From Arsenophonus sp052174455 (GTDB taxonomy: Bacteria > Pseudomonadota > Gammaproteobacteria > Enterobacterales > Enterobacteriaceae), in NCBI GenBank assembly GCA_052174455.1, contig JBQMRP010000071.1:62001-126000 (forward strand): a stretch of DNA of 64,000 nucleotides, written 5' to 3'. The notes beneath the pieces are model-generated. The model searched no databases, was not told the DNA's origin, and was given only the letters and a program-made list of their open reading frames with translations. Positions 10,545 to 20,479 of this stretch are shown piece by piece; the first letter of the stretch is position 1, and each line of letters starts with the position of its first letter. A program made the translations under genes and the position numbers.

Positions 10545-11585
10545 TGGCTATGTTGGTAAAAGTTATTGGTAGAAATCTTTTATACAGTATAAAAGATTTT
10601 TAGCTAAAGAAGTTGCCATGGAAAACAAGCAGTCATATAAATCAAAGAGATTTTTTCTTGTTTTATACCAACATAAATCTACATCTTATTAAGTTACCTA
10701 GATAATAATTTGTGGATGACATTAATTCATGCATTGAAGTAACTAATTCCACTCTATCCTACCTGTATTATCACAGTGAACATGTTTATCTGCTGAGGAC
10801 ATTTATTAGGGTTACAGCGATATTGTTGCAAAATCCCCTATTACAGGAAAAAGTTTAACAATCTTATTGTAAGTCTACAGGCGAAATTACATCAGAAAGA
10901 AAAATGGTTTAGTTATTTTCGATGTAGTTAAGTAGTTTAAATTTACGGAAGTCAGAAAAACAAACAAACATTGATTTAAAAATAGCGTTTAAATAGGCAT
11001 TAATGCTTTTTCAGTATCGACAGACAATATAAATGTACTAAGTGATTATTTATTGAAGTCGACAAAAATTTTCTCTGAATCCCTTAAAAGGAAGTGTTAT
11101 CTTCTTACATAAGAAAGCTAGAAAACGTGGGAAAGGAGGAGATATAAGAAAGAATTGCGCTCTTAATCGCCCAAAATTAAGAGGGTCTTGTGAGCAATGA
11201 GATTCTTGAAGAGTTTAATGCGAGGATGTTATCCTTTTTCTTGATCTGATTATGGATTAAGAATACATCTTTTTCTCAGATAAGAGAAAAAGATACAAAT
11301 CTTTTCTAGTAAGCATGAAATTAGTCACCATCGCCTAATAAGATTGAATAATTAGAGAGTTATTGATGAGGAATTCTACATTTAAAATGTGAACAATTAT
11401 ATCAGCTAATTAAAAGGATGACTGAGTAGATTCTATGTTATAGAGAGCAGGGTCTTTATTTACTGAATAATCTGGCCTAGAGAAACTTGTTTAAAACAAT
11501 AACAATTAAAATACAGATACGTAGCTACAAATTGCTCTGCGAGCAAAACAATAACCTTTACTAATATAGCTTATTTCTGAAATTA
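10545..11585 (+). mobile_element. Degenerate IS1595-family insertion sequence
   Basis: Aligns along its length with the copy at 5340-6385. It starts with a hairpin leader (12-bp stem near 10577-10603) and an ATG start near 10618. Blocks for the R-K-A-R-K-R-G-K segment near 11115-11140 and the C-terminal tail near 11370-11500 are visible. Many stops. Confidence 0.75.
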
Positions 11586-11639
11586 GTATCTCGCAGAGTA
11601 CTAAATAGTACTTAGATCATTAAAATCCTCAAAATAGCA

Positions 11640-13713
11640 TAGTTGCGCAGCTCATACAATAGTTGTCCAAGTTTTTTATCAGTCATGAAATTTATCGTTT
11701 TTGGATTAGTAAGCATTATTTGGTGTTACATAAAATTGCGTAAATTCAATTTTTGTGCGTATTCATCACGACGACGCTGGAGCGGGTGTGATTATAGACG
11801 ATAAAATTTTATTGAATAACCGTTCTAATCTGAGTGAAACCGGTCATCTACAAATAGATTTATTAATATGATGTCATCATTGTGATAAATTTAGTTGTCT
11901 AGAAATAATTATAGCTAAGAGTTATTAGAAGATTTGATGCATGATAATCAGGCTACATTCCACTCTGATACTTCAGAGGATTTATTCTTTATTCTTAAAT
12001 TTAACATTATTACCATCAAGAGTCAGCAGATCAAATCCTTTTAGCCGCAGTTATAGATTTTTAACAGACGATAGCAGCTTAAATACCATTAAAATCCTTG
12101 TTTTTTAAACTGATTTCTTCTCATATCAGCTTCATAGCTTCACTATCACAAAAGGCGATGTAATCGCATTTGTCGTTCTTATGATGCCAGGTGCGACCTG
12201 ACTGACGAGAAGTTTATAGAATTCTAGTGTTTTTCTCGTTCTTTCTTCACCTTATTTATCGCTGCAATAGGGTAAGTATAGCTATAACTTGCTAATAAAC
12301 ATTAAAATTTTTATGATCGGTATTGCGACTCTCTGGTAGGTAGAGCTCAGGCAGATCATCATTAATTTTTTGTTCATATATTTTTAGAGATATGTAACCA
12401 GCACATTAATTATTTTATGTACCAAAAAAGGATTGGTAATGAATATCTAGGAACATTTTTGACATTGCATTAAAAATCAAAGGCACCTTCTCCCATATAA
12501 ATCTAGAAGATACGCTTAAGTCATACGCTCGCAGCGGTCATCCAAAAGTTCAGCCCAGTGCGATTTCTGACTCTTATAACCATTCTTGATTGCAATGAGC
12601 CTCCTACATCCATGCACACTGTTGTTAATAATAACTAGTAGACAAAGGTGATCATTTTACCTAACAGAATAATATATATCATCAGAACAAAAATAAACGT
12701 ATCGTGTATCTTTAAATTAAGCAAGTATCACATTCTCAATTTTCTTCAAGCCATCGCTATTTCAGTTTGCTGATAGTACTAGAAGAGAGATTGTGAGTTT
12801 GTACTGAGAAGCTCCCTCATGAATTCATAAGGATTACTAGTATATTCGTACAAGAGTCATAAGAGTAACTTTTCTACATTTTGCACGTTTCAGATAAAGC
12901 GGCAGCAAGGAGCTATTGAAGGATATTCCGATACCGCTAAGATTTCTGACTTTAGGCACTTTAATCTCACATCGCCAATATTTATTGGTATAGTTTCCTG
13001 CAGCAAATAACCATTACTGGCGACAGTTTGTCGCTCATCGACAAGGTAAGTATTTTACATGTTTGTCGCAGTATGGCTCGAGCTCCTACCTCAACAGCAA
13101 TGCCTATCAGCTTTCTAGCATAATTATGGATGAGTTCATGTAATGGATCATGGTAATTATCTGATTTGTAGATAATTATATGGTAGATTGTTTCATGATA
13201 TATCATCTCTTTGATGTTAAAATAATATATAAAATTAATTAGTAGAGTATCACTACCATCTCTGAAATCTCATTCACTAGAAATTAGGAAACTCTACAGC
13301 TACAGGGCTATTGAAAATAGAATTAGGCAACAACTTGAATAAAATTACCAAAGGCAATTAAAATTAAATAATATCTATTAAAGCTAATTTGTCAGATAGT
13401 AAATAAAAATAATCGTTAGCAATTGAAGTGATTAAATACGCAGAGCTATGCATTAGTAATGCAATTACCATTATCAATAACCTATTTAATCCATAAAAGT
13501 ACTCATCGCGGAAAGAAATCACAGTAACAGAAAAAGTTTTTCTTACCCACGTGTAAAACTATATTAAAAAATAAAAGTGTTAGAAGATTTTTGTAACAAT
13601 TTATCAATTGTTATTTTACAGTTAGTGCATAATTCAGTTATTGCTACTTTTTATTAATTAAACGACCTATGTTAAATTGTGAGGTTTTGTACTATTTGAT
13701 TGAATCAAAATAG
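11640..13713 (+). pseudogene. nagC: nagC repressor remnant, split by an IS256-family element
   Basis: NagC is the ROK-family repressor of the nag genes that responds to GlcNAc-6-P. The 5' piece (about 11640-11940) reads H-D-A-G-A-G-V-I-I, then S-E-T-G-H-L-Q-I-D and C-L-E, the ROK signature and zinc-site region (about residues 215-270 of E. coli NagC). The 3' piece (about 13275-13713) reads A-I-T-I-I-N-N-L-F-N-P, then L-I-K-R-P-M-L-N and a natural stop at 13711-13713, matching the NagC C-terminus. Between them lies a minus-strand IS256-family copy. Frameshifts and stops also occur in both halves, and the DNA-binding N-terminal half is not detectable. The pieces lie downstream of nagA in the expected order. 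Confidence 0.85.
11945..13272 (-). mobile_element. Degenerate IS256-family insertion sequence inside nagC
   Basis: Minus-strand copy whose 3' end is near 11945 and 5' end near 13272. It aligns with the other minus copies (18776, 24955, 30751, 43775). It separates two nagC fragments, so it inserted into that gene or entered it once decay had begun. Confidence 0.75.
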
Positions 13714-14165
13714 CGTTGTAATATATTAATCTATGCTTTTTACTAGCTTAAGCATAAAAATTTCTATCGCCATTAACATTTATTTTTATGTATATCTATT
13801 AGTATAGATACGCAATATTATATGTTAATTTTACTTTCGCTCAATAGAAAATTTTTTGATTGTTATCAATATTTTATTTCAATGATTGTGTTAATTTCAT
13901 TAACAATGGAAATTAACACAATCATTGAAATAGAAAGCATCACTCGTTTTATTAGTAATAATATCTTAACTTAATTAACTTTATATTTAACTGTAAAGTT
14001 ATTATTATTTTATAATACGCTATTATTTTTTGTTGATTTTTTTGATAAAATAATAAACAATGAAAAAAGATACTTTTCTGCAAAAATCATAAAAATAAGT
14101 TGACGACTCAGTTCCCTGTACGGATAATTGAATTTCTCAATACAGATAAAGATTGAGGAAAAGAT
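13714..14165. other. AT-rich spacer between nagC remnant and tRNA cluster
   Basis: In E. coli nagD and asnB lie here. No remnant of either could be recognised. The only notable structure is the long hairpin at 13875-13932. Confidence 0.5.
13875..13932. repeat. 24-bp perfect inverted repeat with 10-base loop
   Basis: Bases 13875-13898 are the exact reverse complement of 13909-13932, with a 10-base loop. There is no U-tract after it on either strand, so a simple intrinsic terminator is unlikely. It lies about 230 bases before the tRNA genes and 160 after the nagC remnant. Confidence 0.8.
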
Positions 14166-14242
14166 GGCTACGTAGCTCAGATGGTTAGAGCACAGCACTC
14201 ATAATGCTGGAGTCACAGGTTCAATTCCCGTCGTAGCCACCA
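14166..14242 (+). tRNA. metT: tRNA-Met (CAT), elongator type
   Basis: Seventy-seven bases fold as a standard tRNA with a 7-bp acceptor stem, encoded CCA end and CAT anticodon. The sequence is very close to the elongator tRNA-Met of E. coli (metT/metU). It is first of three tRNA genes in one cluster, in the same order as the start of the E. coli metT-leuW-glnU cluster. Confidence 0.96.
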
Positions 14243-14249
14243 TAATTTT

Positions 14250-14334
14250 GCGGGAGTGGCGAAATTGGTAGACGCACCAGATTTAGGCTCTGGTACTTTA
14301 AGGTGTGCGAGTTCAAGTCTCGCCTCCCGCACCA
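14250..14334 (+). tRNA. leuW: tRNA-Leu (TAG)
   Basis: Eighty-five bases with a long variable arm typical of class II tRNA-Leu, a TAG anticodon and encoded CCA. It lies 7 bases after tRNA-Met and is nearly identical to E. coli leuW in the acceptor, D and T arms. Confidence 0.96.
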
Positions 14335-14363
14335 TTATTTATAATGATTATTTATATTCTCTT

Positions 14364-14438
14364 TGGGGTATTGCCAAGCGGTAAGGCACCAGGTTTTGAT
14401 CCTGGCATTCCCAGGTTCGAATCCTGGTACCCCAGCCA
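14364..14438 (+). tRNA. glnU: tRNA-Gln (TTG)
   Basis: Seventy-five bases, anticodon TTG, encoded CCA end. It closes the cluster; the further glutamine and methionine tRNA copies found in E. coli (glnW, metU, glnV, glnX) are absent, so the cluster has shrunk to one gene of each kind. Confidence 0.95.
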
Positions 14439-14589
14439 ATGATTTCAATAATCACATAAATTAAAAATCATGAGCGGAATTAAAAATAATAAGTTACATG
14501 TAAAAACTATTTTTTGTTAATAGTTATTTCAGTAGCTCTTTGATCTCGTATCATTATACAAATGATAATTATTGCACAATTCTATTCAT

Positions 14590-15580
14590 TGGCAACAGAA
14601 TTATGAGGAATATAGTTAATGGTAAGTATTGTGATGATTAATCTCAATTGTTAGGAAATTATAGAAGCTAAAATCATAGCTGCTCTTCAAATTAACAAAG
14701 AGCTTGCGTCTACTTTGGTTAACTATTATAATTAATCTAAATTATATTCCTTTTGGTATGATAAAAACAAGATGATATTGATGATTATAGGCATGTTCTT
14801 TAATTGTTTGTTGACGGAGAACCCTGGTGCCCGTTTAAGAAACCATAGTCTTTTTCTGCAAAAATATTTTCTCCCTCTCGCGATCTGTTAGTAACAGTAC
14901 GTAAATTATTGAACCTTGTAGTATCTAAATCTTGCTTAAATTGCTTTTTATACAGACAATAATGTGGAATTTTCGTGAAATAAGGTAGAAAAACCACCAA
15001 ACTCGAAACATAAATCGTTCAAAATGCTACTATCCTGGTTGTTTGCATGTAGATATAGATATATTTTGCAAGAATAGCAAAATAAAACTTCACGACATTA
15101 TCTTTTAATAAAGATAGATTGGCTCTTTTTTATTAATTGGTTTTTACTCATTTTTACAATTCTTAAGACTGCGTCTAATGCAGATGCTTCTTAACGTCAT
15201 CTTAATCAAGCATGCCCCATACCTCATCTCATTAAGTACTTACAAATAATGAGAAAGAATTTACAGATCGCTGTTTCCTCTGCAAAACGTTCAGAAACCG
15301 GAAAATAAGAATTCAATCATTTGTGTACAGAGCTTGATATAGAATGCATCGATTTAGCTTGTTGAGCTATCTTCAAACAAATGATATGATTAAATAATTT
15401 AATAGACGTATAAAAGATGAGCTGCAAAGTCATCATTTAATTCTGATGAAGAGTTTGAGATGATTCAACATTAATATGTTTGGCTGTACAATCAGAATTA
15501 CCTAATCAGTATTAGGTAGTAAACTTCATTGCGGTCTATGAAAGATTAACTCAAAACTAAACTTGAATTTTAAAAACTAT
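14590..15580 (+). mobile_element. Degenerate IS481-family insertion sequence
   Basis: The most complete IS481-family copy. Near 15050-15120 is the Y-F-x-x-I-x-K-x-N-F-T-T-L-S block that corresponds to N-K-T-S-R-R-Y-L-F in the copy at 4630-5250. Near 15255-15300 is K-E-F-T-D-R plus a cysteine/arginine block, and near 15410-15470 R-R-I-K-D-E-L-Q-S-H-H-F-N-S-D-E-E-F, the typical catalytic-Glu region. The end near 15500-15560 is shared with 6625-6705. Stops throughout. Confidence 0.75.
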
Positions 15581-16105
15581 CTCCTGAGATGTAATAACTA
15601 GAATATCTTTAGCATCTTAGTAAAAGATAACTAAGAGAAAAAATTCTTGAAAGTTTAAAGTTTTGGATGATAAGCCGAAAAATCTAGAAATCTAGATTAG
15701 AATTATTTGTTAATTTATTTAAATAATGATTTTCTTTGCAAGAAAATCATTATTATTTTAATTATTGATCGTAACAAGCCTATATTTTGTTAGAAAATTA
15801 TTTTCACAACCAGTCAGCTTGGAGGTGAAATAAATAATATTAAACGATATGAGAATAATAAAAAAGATAGATGGTAGATAAGTAATTAACAACGCCGTTA
15901 AAAACGGTAGCGATCTAACTTTAATTTCAAGTGCGTAAAATACGAAATATCAAAATATAGCTATTAATTTTACAGTAACATGATAGAAATAGGCAAAATA
16001 TGCTAAGTAGCCTATCTAACAAGTAATAAGAACGATAAAACTTTATTTTATTAATAAATATAAATATTTATATATGATATAAAACGTAATATTAAAAATA
16101 ATAAA
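15581..16105. other. Non-coding AT-rich spacer
   Basis: No gene could be recognised. It contains the hairpin at 15722-15754 and otherwise looks like long-decayed DNA. Confidence 0.45.
15722..15754. terminator. Terminator-like hairpin, 15-bp stem
   Basis: A perfect 15-bp stem (15722-15736 with 15740-15754) closes on a 3-base loop and is followed on the plus strand by ATTTTAATT. It may end plus-strand transcripts from the tRNA side, though 1.3 kb of dead DNA separates them. Confidence 0.4.
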
Positions 16106-16126
16106 AAATAGATTTTTAATCTATTT
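16106..16126 (-). terminator. Probable intrinsic terminator of ubiF
   Basis: A 9-bp perfect stem with a 3-base loop lies about 85 bases beyond the ubiF stop. Read on the minus strand it is followed by a U-rich run (five T, A, TT, A, five T), the layout of an intrinsic terminator, although the stem is AU-rich. Confidence 0.55.
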
Positions 16127-16210
16127 CACAATTCAATTATTTTAATAGATCTTCAATCTGAAGAATAAAGTTTTCAATACAATAAACAGAATATCATAAC
16201 TAACTTTATT

Positions 16211-17392
16211 TTATAAACCTAAAGTATATTTAAGTATCTTTTTTTTAACTATATTTAGTCGTTGTACTAATATTAATGCTAAATTTCGACTAGATTTTAT
16301 ACCCAAGAACTGGGAACTAAACAGTGTATAAATAGCATCCATACATGCCTGCATTAATTTATTATCTGGCATTCTATCGTATTGATAACTTAGTAAAGTC
16401 TGTCGTGTATAAAAAGGTAATAAATGTGTATTGGAATCAACCAGTACTTTTAGTAAACTATCCACATCACGATAACCAAGATTAACGCCCTGACCACCTA
16501 GTGGATTAATGGTATGAGCAGCATCGCCAATCAACGCTAGTCCCTCTTTAACATAACAATTAGCGTGATGACGGTTCAGTGGAAAGCTTCCTTTAGCAAT
16601 AATCTTCAATGAGCCAAGGCGAATAGGAAAAGCAAGAATAATTTCTTGCCTGAGCTTCTCCAAGGACATGGCTTGTAGTTGTCTAATTCGCGCAGGTTTA
16701 TCATACCAAACCAAACAAGCCCAATAATCAAATAAGGGTAAAAATGCTCGTGGACCAGAAGGAAAAAATTGTTGCCAAACAATATCCTCTTGTGATTGGT
16801 TCATCTTAACCGTAATAAGCAGACATGATTGAGTATATTGCCAACCATTGCTACCAATTCCAGCTAAAGATCGAAGCTGTGAATAGGCGCCATCAGCAGC
16901 AATAATTAACTTTGCCGATAGTTTCTGACTATTGCTTAAAGTTATTTTCCATTGTTGATTTTGACGTTGCATTGCTACTAATTTAGCTGGGCATAGCAAG
17001 GTAAGATTTGGATATTGAAAAAATTGTTGCCATAACCCCAATTGCAAAATACGGTTTTCAACTATATAACCTAGTTCAGGTAAATCAAGGCTGCTTGCTT
17101 CTAACATTAGGTGTGAGTTTTCTCCTTCCCAAATTTCTAATCTTCGATAAGGAGTAACGCGCATATTTAAAACACTATCCCAGACACCAAGTTGTTTAAG
17201 TAGATCCACTGAAGTACAGGTTAATGCTGAAACGCGTAAATCAGGTTGTTCTAACGAATTAAAAGGTGCGGGTTTAATATGTTCAAGTAATAGGATCCGC
17301 CAACCTTCTTTTGCCAACCCTATTGCCATTGCTGCACCTATCATACCTGCACCAACGACTACAATATTATAATTTTCATCTATTTTATTCAT
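16211..17392 (-). CDS. ubiF: 3-demethoxyubiquinol 3-hydroxylase
   Basis: FAD-dependent monooxygenase of aerobic ubiquinone synthesis that hydroxylates 3-demethoxyubiquinol; it acts in the soluble Ubi complex. The 393 residues match the family length (391 in E. coli). The N-terminal dinucleotide fold G-A-G-M-I-G-A-A-M-A lies at about residues 15-24. The second FAD motif G-D-A-A-H-T-I-N-P-L-G-G-Q-G-V-N-L-G is at about 285-302, preceded by the F-P-L-N-R-x-H segment. It is divergent from the miaB remnant, as in E. coli, where ubiF and miaB also diverge. It is the first intact gene after the tRNA cluster. Family members UbiH and UbiI are similar, but gene position supports UbiF. Confidence 0.92.
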   Translation of the reverse strand: MNKIDENYNIVVVGAGMIGAAMAIGLAKEGWRILLLEHIKPAPFNSLEQPDLRVSALTCTSVDLLKQLGVWDSVLNMRVTPYRRLEIWEGENSHLMLEASSLDLPELGYIVENRILQLGLWQQFFQYPNLTLLCPAKLVAMQRQNQQWKITLSNSQKLSAKLIIAADGAYSQLRSLAGIGSNGWQYTQSCLLITVKMNQSQEDIVWQQFFPSGPRAFLPLFDYWACLVWYDKPARIRQLQAMSLEKLRQEIILAFPIRLGSLKIIAKGSFPLNRHHANCYVKEGLALIGDAAHTINPLGGQGVNLGYRDVDSLLKVLVDSNTHLLPFYTRQTLLSYQYDRMPDNKLMQACMDAIYTLFSSQFLGIKSSRNLALILVQRLNIVKKKILKYTLGL

Positions 17393-17925
17393 ATAAACTT
17401 AATTATCTATAGTCACTAATCTAATAGTAGGTCTAGTTTTTCTTATGTCATTTACTAATAATCTATTCATCTCGTTAGTTAGCAAGAGCTCCAAACGAAT
17501 AGAATAGATATCAAAATTTATAATTTAATAGAAAATAGTCTAAGTATAACAGATTTTGTTACCGAAAGTTTGGATATACAAAATATTTAGGAATAAAACT
17601 ATAGATTAAAATCTATGGGGCGGCTCTCTAGCGCCAGATGAATGAATATGATTTATCAAAAAGATTATTCTGCTAAATAAGGCTCATGGATATCAATTAA
17701 TAGAGATTCCTAAAGATTCTGATATTCTACTGCTAGATGCCTGCTAAATTCGTAAAAAAGCGTAAGAAAAATATTTTATTAATTAGGGGATTGAAAAAGA
17801 TAAAAGATATTAATTAATATTATTATTGGTGTTGGTGGTTGTGTCGATTTACAGGAGGGGAATTTAATTTATCAACGTTATGGGCGGGCCTTCGCCCGAC
17901 CCCACAGTTATAGGCATTATTTTTG

Positions 17926-17972
17926 ATCTTTAACTTTATATTATCTATTAGAGATAATATAAAGTTAAAGAT
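17926..17972. repeat. 21-bp perfect inverted repeat inside the miaB remnant
   Basis: Bases 17926-17946 are the exact reverse complement of 17952-17972 around a 5-base loop. The distance between flanking recognisable MiaB segments (G-G-C-V and I-S-F-P-E-I) is about the same as in intact MiaB. The palindrome therefore replaced existing sequence and was not inserted. A small GC-rich hairpin lies just before it at about 17885-17898. Confidence 0.8.
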
Positions 17973-18775
17973 AAGCGTACTCCAATCGTTGGTATTAGTT
18001 TTCCAGAAATTGAAAATTTTATCGATTACTGAAATCATTAACAGAATAGAAGGTTCTTTAGTTTCTATTTTCCCTTATAGAAGGGTGTGTAATAAATATT
18101 GTTTATTTTATATCGTTCCTTACACTTGCGGTGAGGAAGTAAGCTAAACGTATGTGATGACGTTTTATTTGAAAATCGCATAATTAAATAGAAAAGGAGT
18201 GCATGAAATTCACTAATTATATAAAAATATCAATCCCTATCCTAGGTCAACTTTGACGGTGTAATTTATTCATTTATCAAATTATTACATTGGGTCACAA
18301 GCCATTGACGGCGTTGATTAATTGCGTCTGGTTTACAATCAGTCATTTAATTAAATTTATCAACGATATTATTGCTGTCTATAAAGACACTTCTGAACTT
18401 GTTAAATTCTTATATTTTCCTGCTTAAATTAGCTAAAGATCAAATTTGAGAATGATTAAACGATCATATAAAGTCTTTGATTATAAAACCATTTTTCATA
18501 AATTTCGTAAAGCACGATCTGATATCCTAATTATCTCAGATTTTACTATTAGTTTTCTTTATAAAAAAATAAGATTATTTTTAAAAAAGTAGACAGTTTA
18601 TTACAGATGTTAATTTTTATATAAGTTTAAGTTTTATCTACTACCATGCCATTACTACTCCTTACTGTTGATTTACCTGATGATGTCATCGAAGATGAAA
18701 AAATTAAATCTTTATTTTACTTCAACAACCTATTAATCAGCAATCAATGAATTATAGGTGAATAATATTGAGTAG

Positions 18776-20180
18776 GAGTTATTAGTAACTTTGGTGTATA
18801 GTGATCAGACTACATTTTACTCTAATCCTTTATGAATCTATTCTCCATTCTTAAATTGGATATTAGTTAGCATCATAGGCGACAGGTTAAATTCCTATTT
18901 AACTAGTTTCAGTTTTTATGAGCATACAGGAGTAGCTTAAATATAATTAAAAGGATTTTTTCTTAAAACTAAAATTTTTCGCACTATGACTTCGTAGTCT
19001 CACTGTCACAAAACTAGATTCAATCGGATTCGGCGTTCTTATTGACGTCCACTTCATTGACGGAAAGGGATAGAATGCTAGGTATTCTTCTCAATCTTTC
19101 TCCAGCTTCTTCATTGATTCAGTATAGTATTTCTCTAAAAACTTTACCAACAAAAGATTAGCCTTTATTAGGGGGTGTCACACGGCTCTTTGCTAACCAG
19201 ATTCCCGTAGCTCACTCTTAACTTTCAGTGTTGTATGCTTTTGAGAAGTAAAACCAGTTCATTAGCTATTTTTGTATCTCAGCAGTATTTTTCTACTGAA
19301 TATCCGGGAGCATCTTTGCCATTGGATTCCAAGAAATCAAGTGCCGCGTCCCCCGTACTAAGCCACCATGGGAGATACAATTAAACCACTGGTGCTTACA
19401 AGTTATTAAGAAGTTTAGCTAGTTCACTTTTAACTCTCGATAAGCATTTTCTACCAAAATCTAGCTCATTACGTCTATGCGCAATACTGACGACATAACC
19501 AGGCAGCTAAAGGAAATCATATTTACTGACAGACTTGTATATTATCACTAGGACAAAAATAAATGTAGGTGTATCACTTAAATCACGCAGCTATCTTTAC
19601 CGATGCTCTTTAAGTTATTACTATTTAATTCTACTGATACTATTAAGCAGAGAGATCATGTGATTTTTTACCAAGAAGTCCTCATAAAGCTTCGTAAAAT
19701 CATCGATGAAGGAATGGATTTTTAGCAGGTATAAGTTAGAGTAAAAACTCTTCGCTGCTTTTATACGCTTCAGATAACGCGGTAACAAGGAGATGTTGAG
19801 GTATATTTTGTTGCCGCTGATATCTTATTTAACAATAGGCACTTTAATCTCAACATTGCCAATATCAGTCTTGTAGATTCGCGGTGGCAAATAACCGTTA
19901 CGGATGACAGCATAAATACCCTTAAACAAACTGTATTCAGAATGTTATCGCAGCATTGCCTTAGAACTTACCGCTTAACAGCGGTGCTATAAGTTCTCAG
20001 TAGTATTACGAATAAGTTCATACAAGGTATTATAGTAATATCTAGTATCGTGGATACTCTATAGATGGTGGCTTTTCATGGCATATTTACTCTATATTGT
20101 TGAAATTATTAACGAAATTACTCATCAGGATACGACATTATCTCTAAAACTCCATACAACATAAATGAGAATAATTCGTT
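18776..20180 (-). mobile_element. Degenerate IS256-family insertion sequence inside miaB
   Basis: Full-length-looking minus-strand copy, 5' end near 20180 and 3' end near 18776, whose flanks are both miaB sequence. Near 19020-19050 the reverse strand carries the N-P-I-E-S-like block of IS256-family transposases. No open frame remains. Confidence 0.78.
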
Positions 20181-20479
20181 AACTAGTATTCAACGTATCT
20201 TGGTTAAGAAGAATCTTCACATAAAAATATTACGTAACTTTTCGGCTGAGTCGAAATAATTGTTAGTAAATTTCGAAGATACGCAAAATATGATTGGAAA
20301 GGTTGTTGATGTTGAAATTATCTATCTCTATACTAATTATTTACGCGATATAGTAATTAAAATGCAAGATAGCATGGCGTTAAGAAGCCAAGAATCACTT
20401 GAATTAGTTATCTCTTTGATACGTAAATAAGATAATCTTGGTGTAATAAATTACTAACCTTAATATTAAATAGAGAGAT

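Larger units (their letters stand above)
17590..20455 (+). pseudogene. miaB: miaB remnant, split by an IS256-family element
   Basis: MiaB is the radical-SAM methylthiotransferase that makes ms2i6A37 in tRNAs reading UNN codons. The 5' piece (about 17590-18755) shows W-G-C-Q-M-N-E-Y-D-like sequence, the I-S-F-P-E-I segment near 17993 and the region around the radical-SAM cluster (C-N-K-Y-C, P-Y-T-C-G-E-E-V-S) near 18080-18145. F-R-K-A-R-S-D-I and L-P-D-D-V-I-E-D-E follow near 18500-18690. The 3' piece (about 20185-20455) reads V-V-D-V-E-I, R-S-Q-E-S-L-E-L-V and D-N-L-G-V, the MiaB C-terminus. An IS256-family copy separates them. Several frameshifts and stops and a changed first cluster Cys (C to V/Y) show it is dead. 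Confidence 0.9.

Noticed and set aside
17823..18147. Two overlapping open frames on opposite strands of 71 and 74 codons
   Set aside because: They arise from the 21-bp palindrome in the miaB remnant. The plus frame contains genuine MiaB fragments at its end, so this is pseudogene sequence, not a new pair of small genes.
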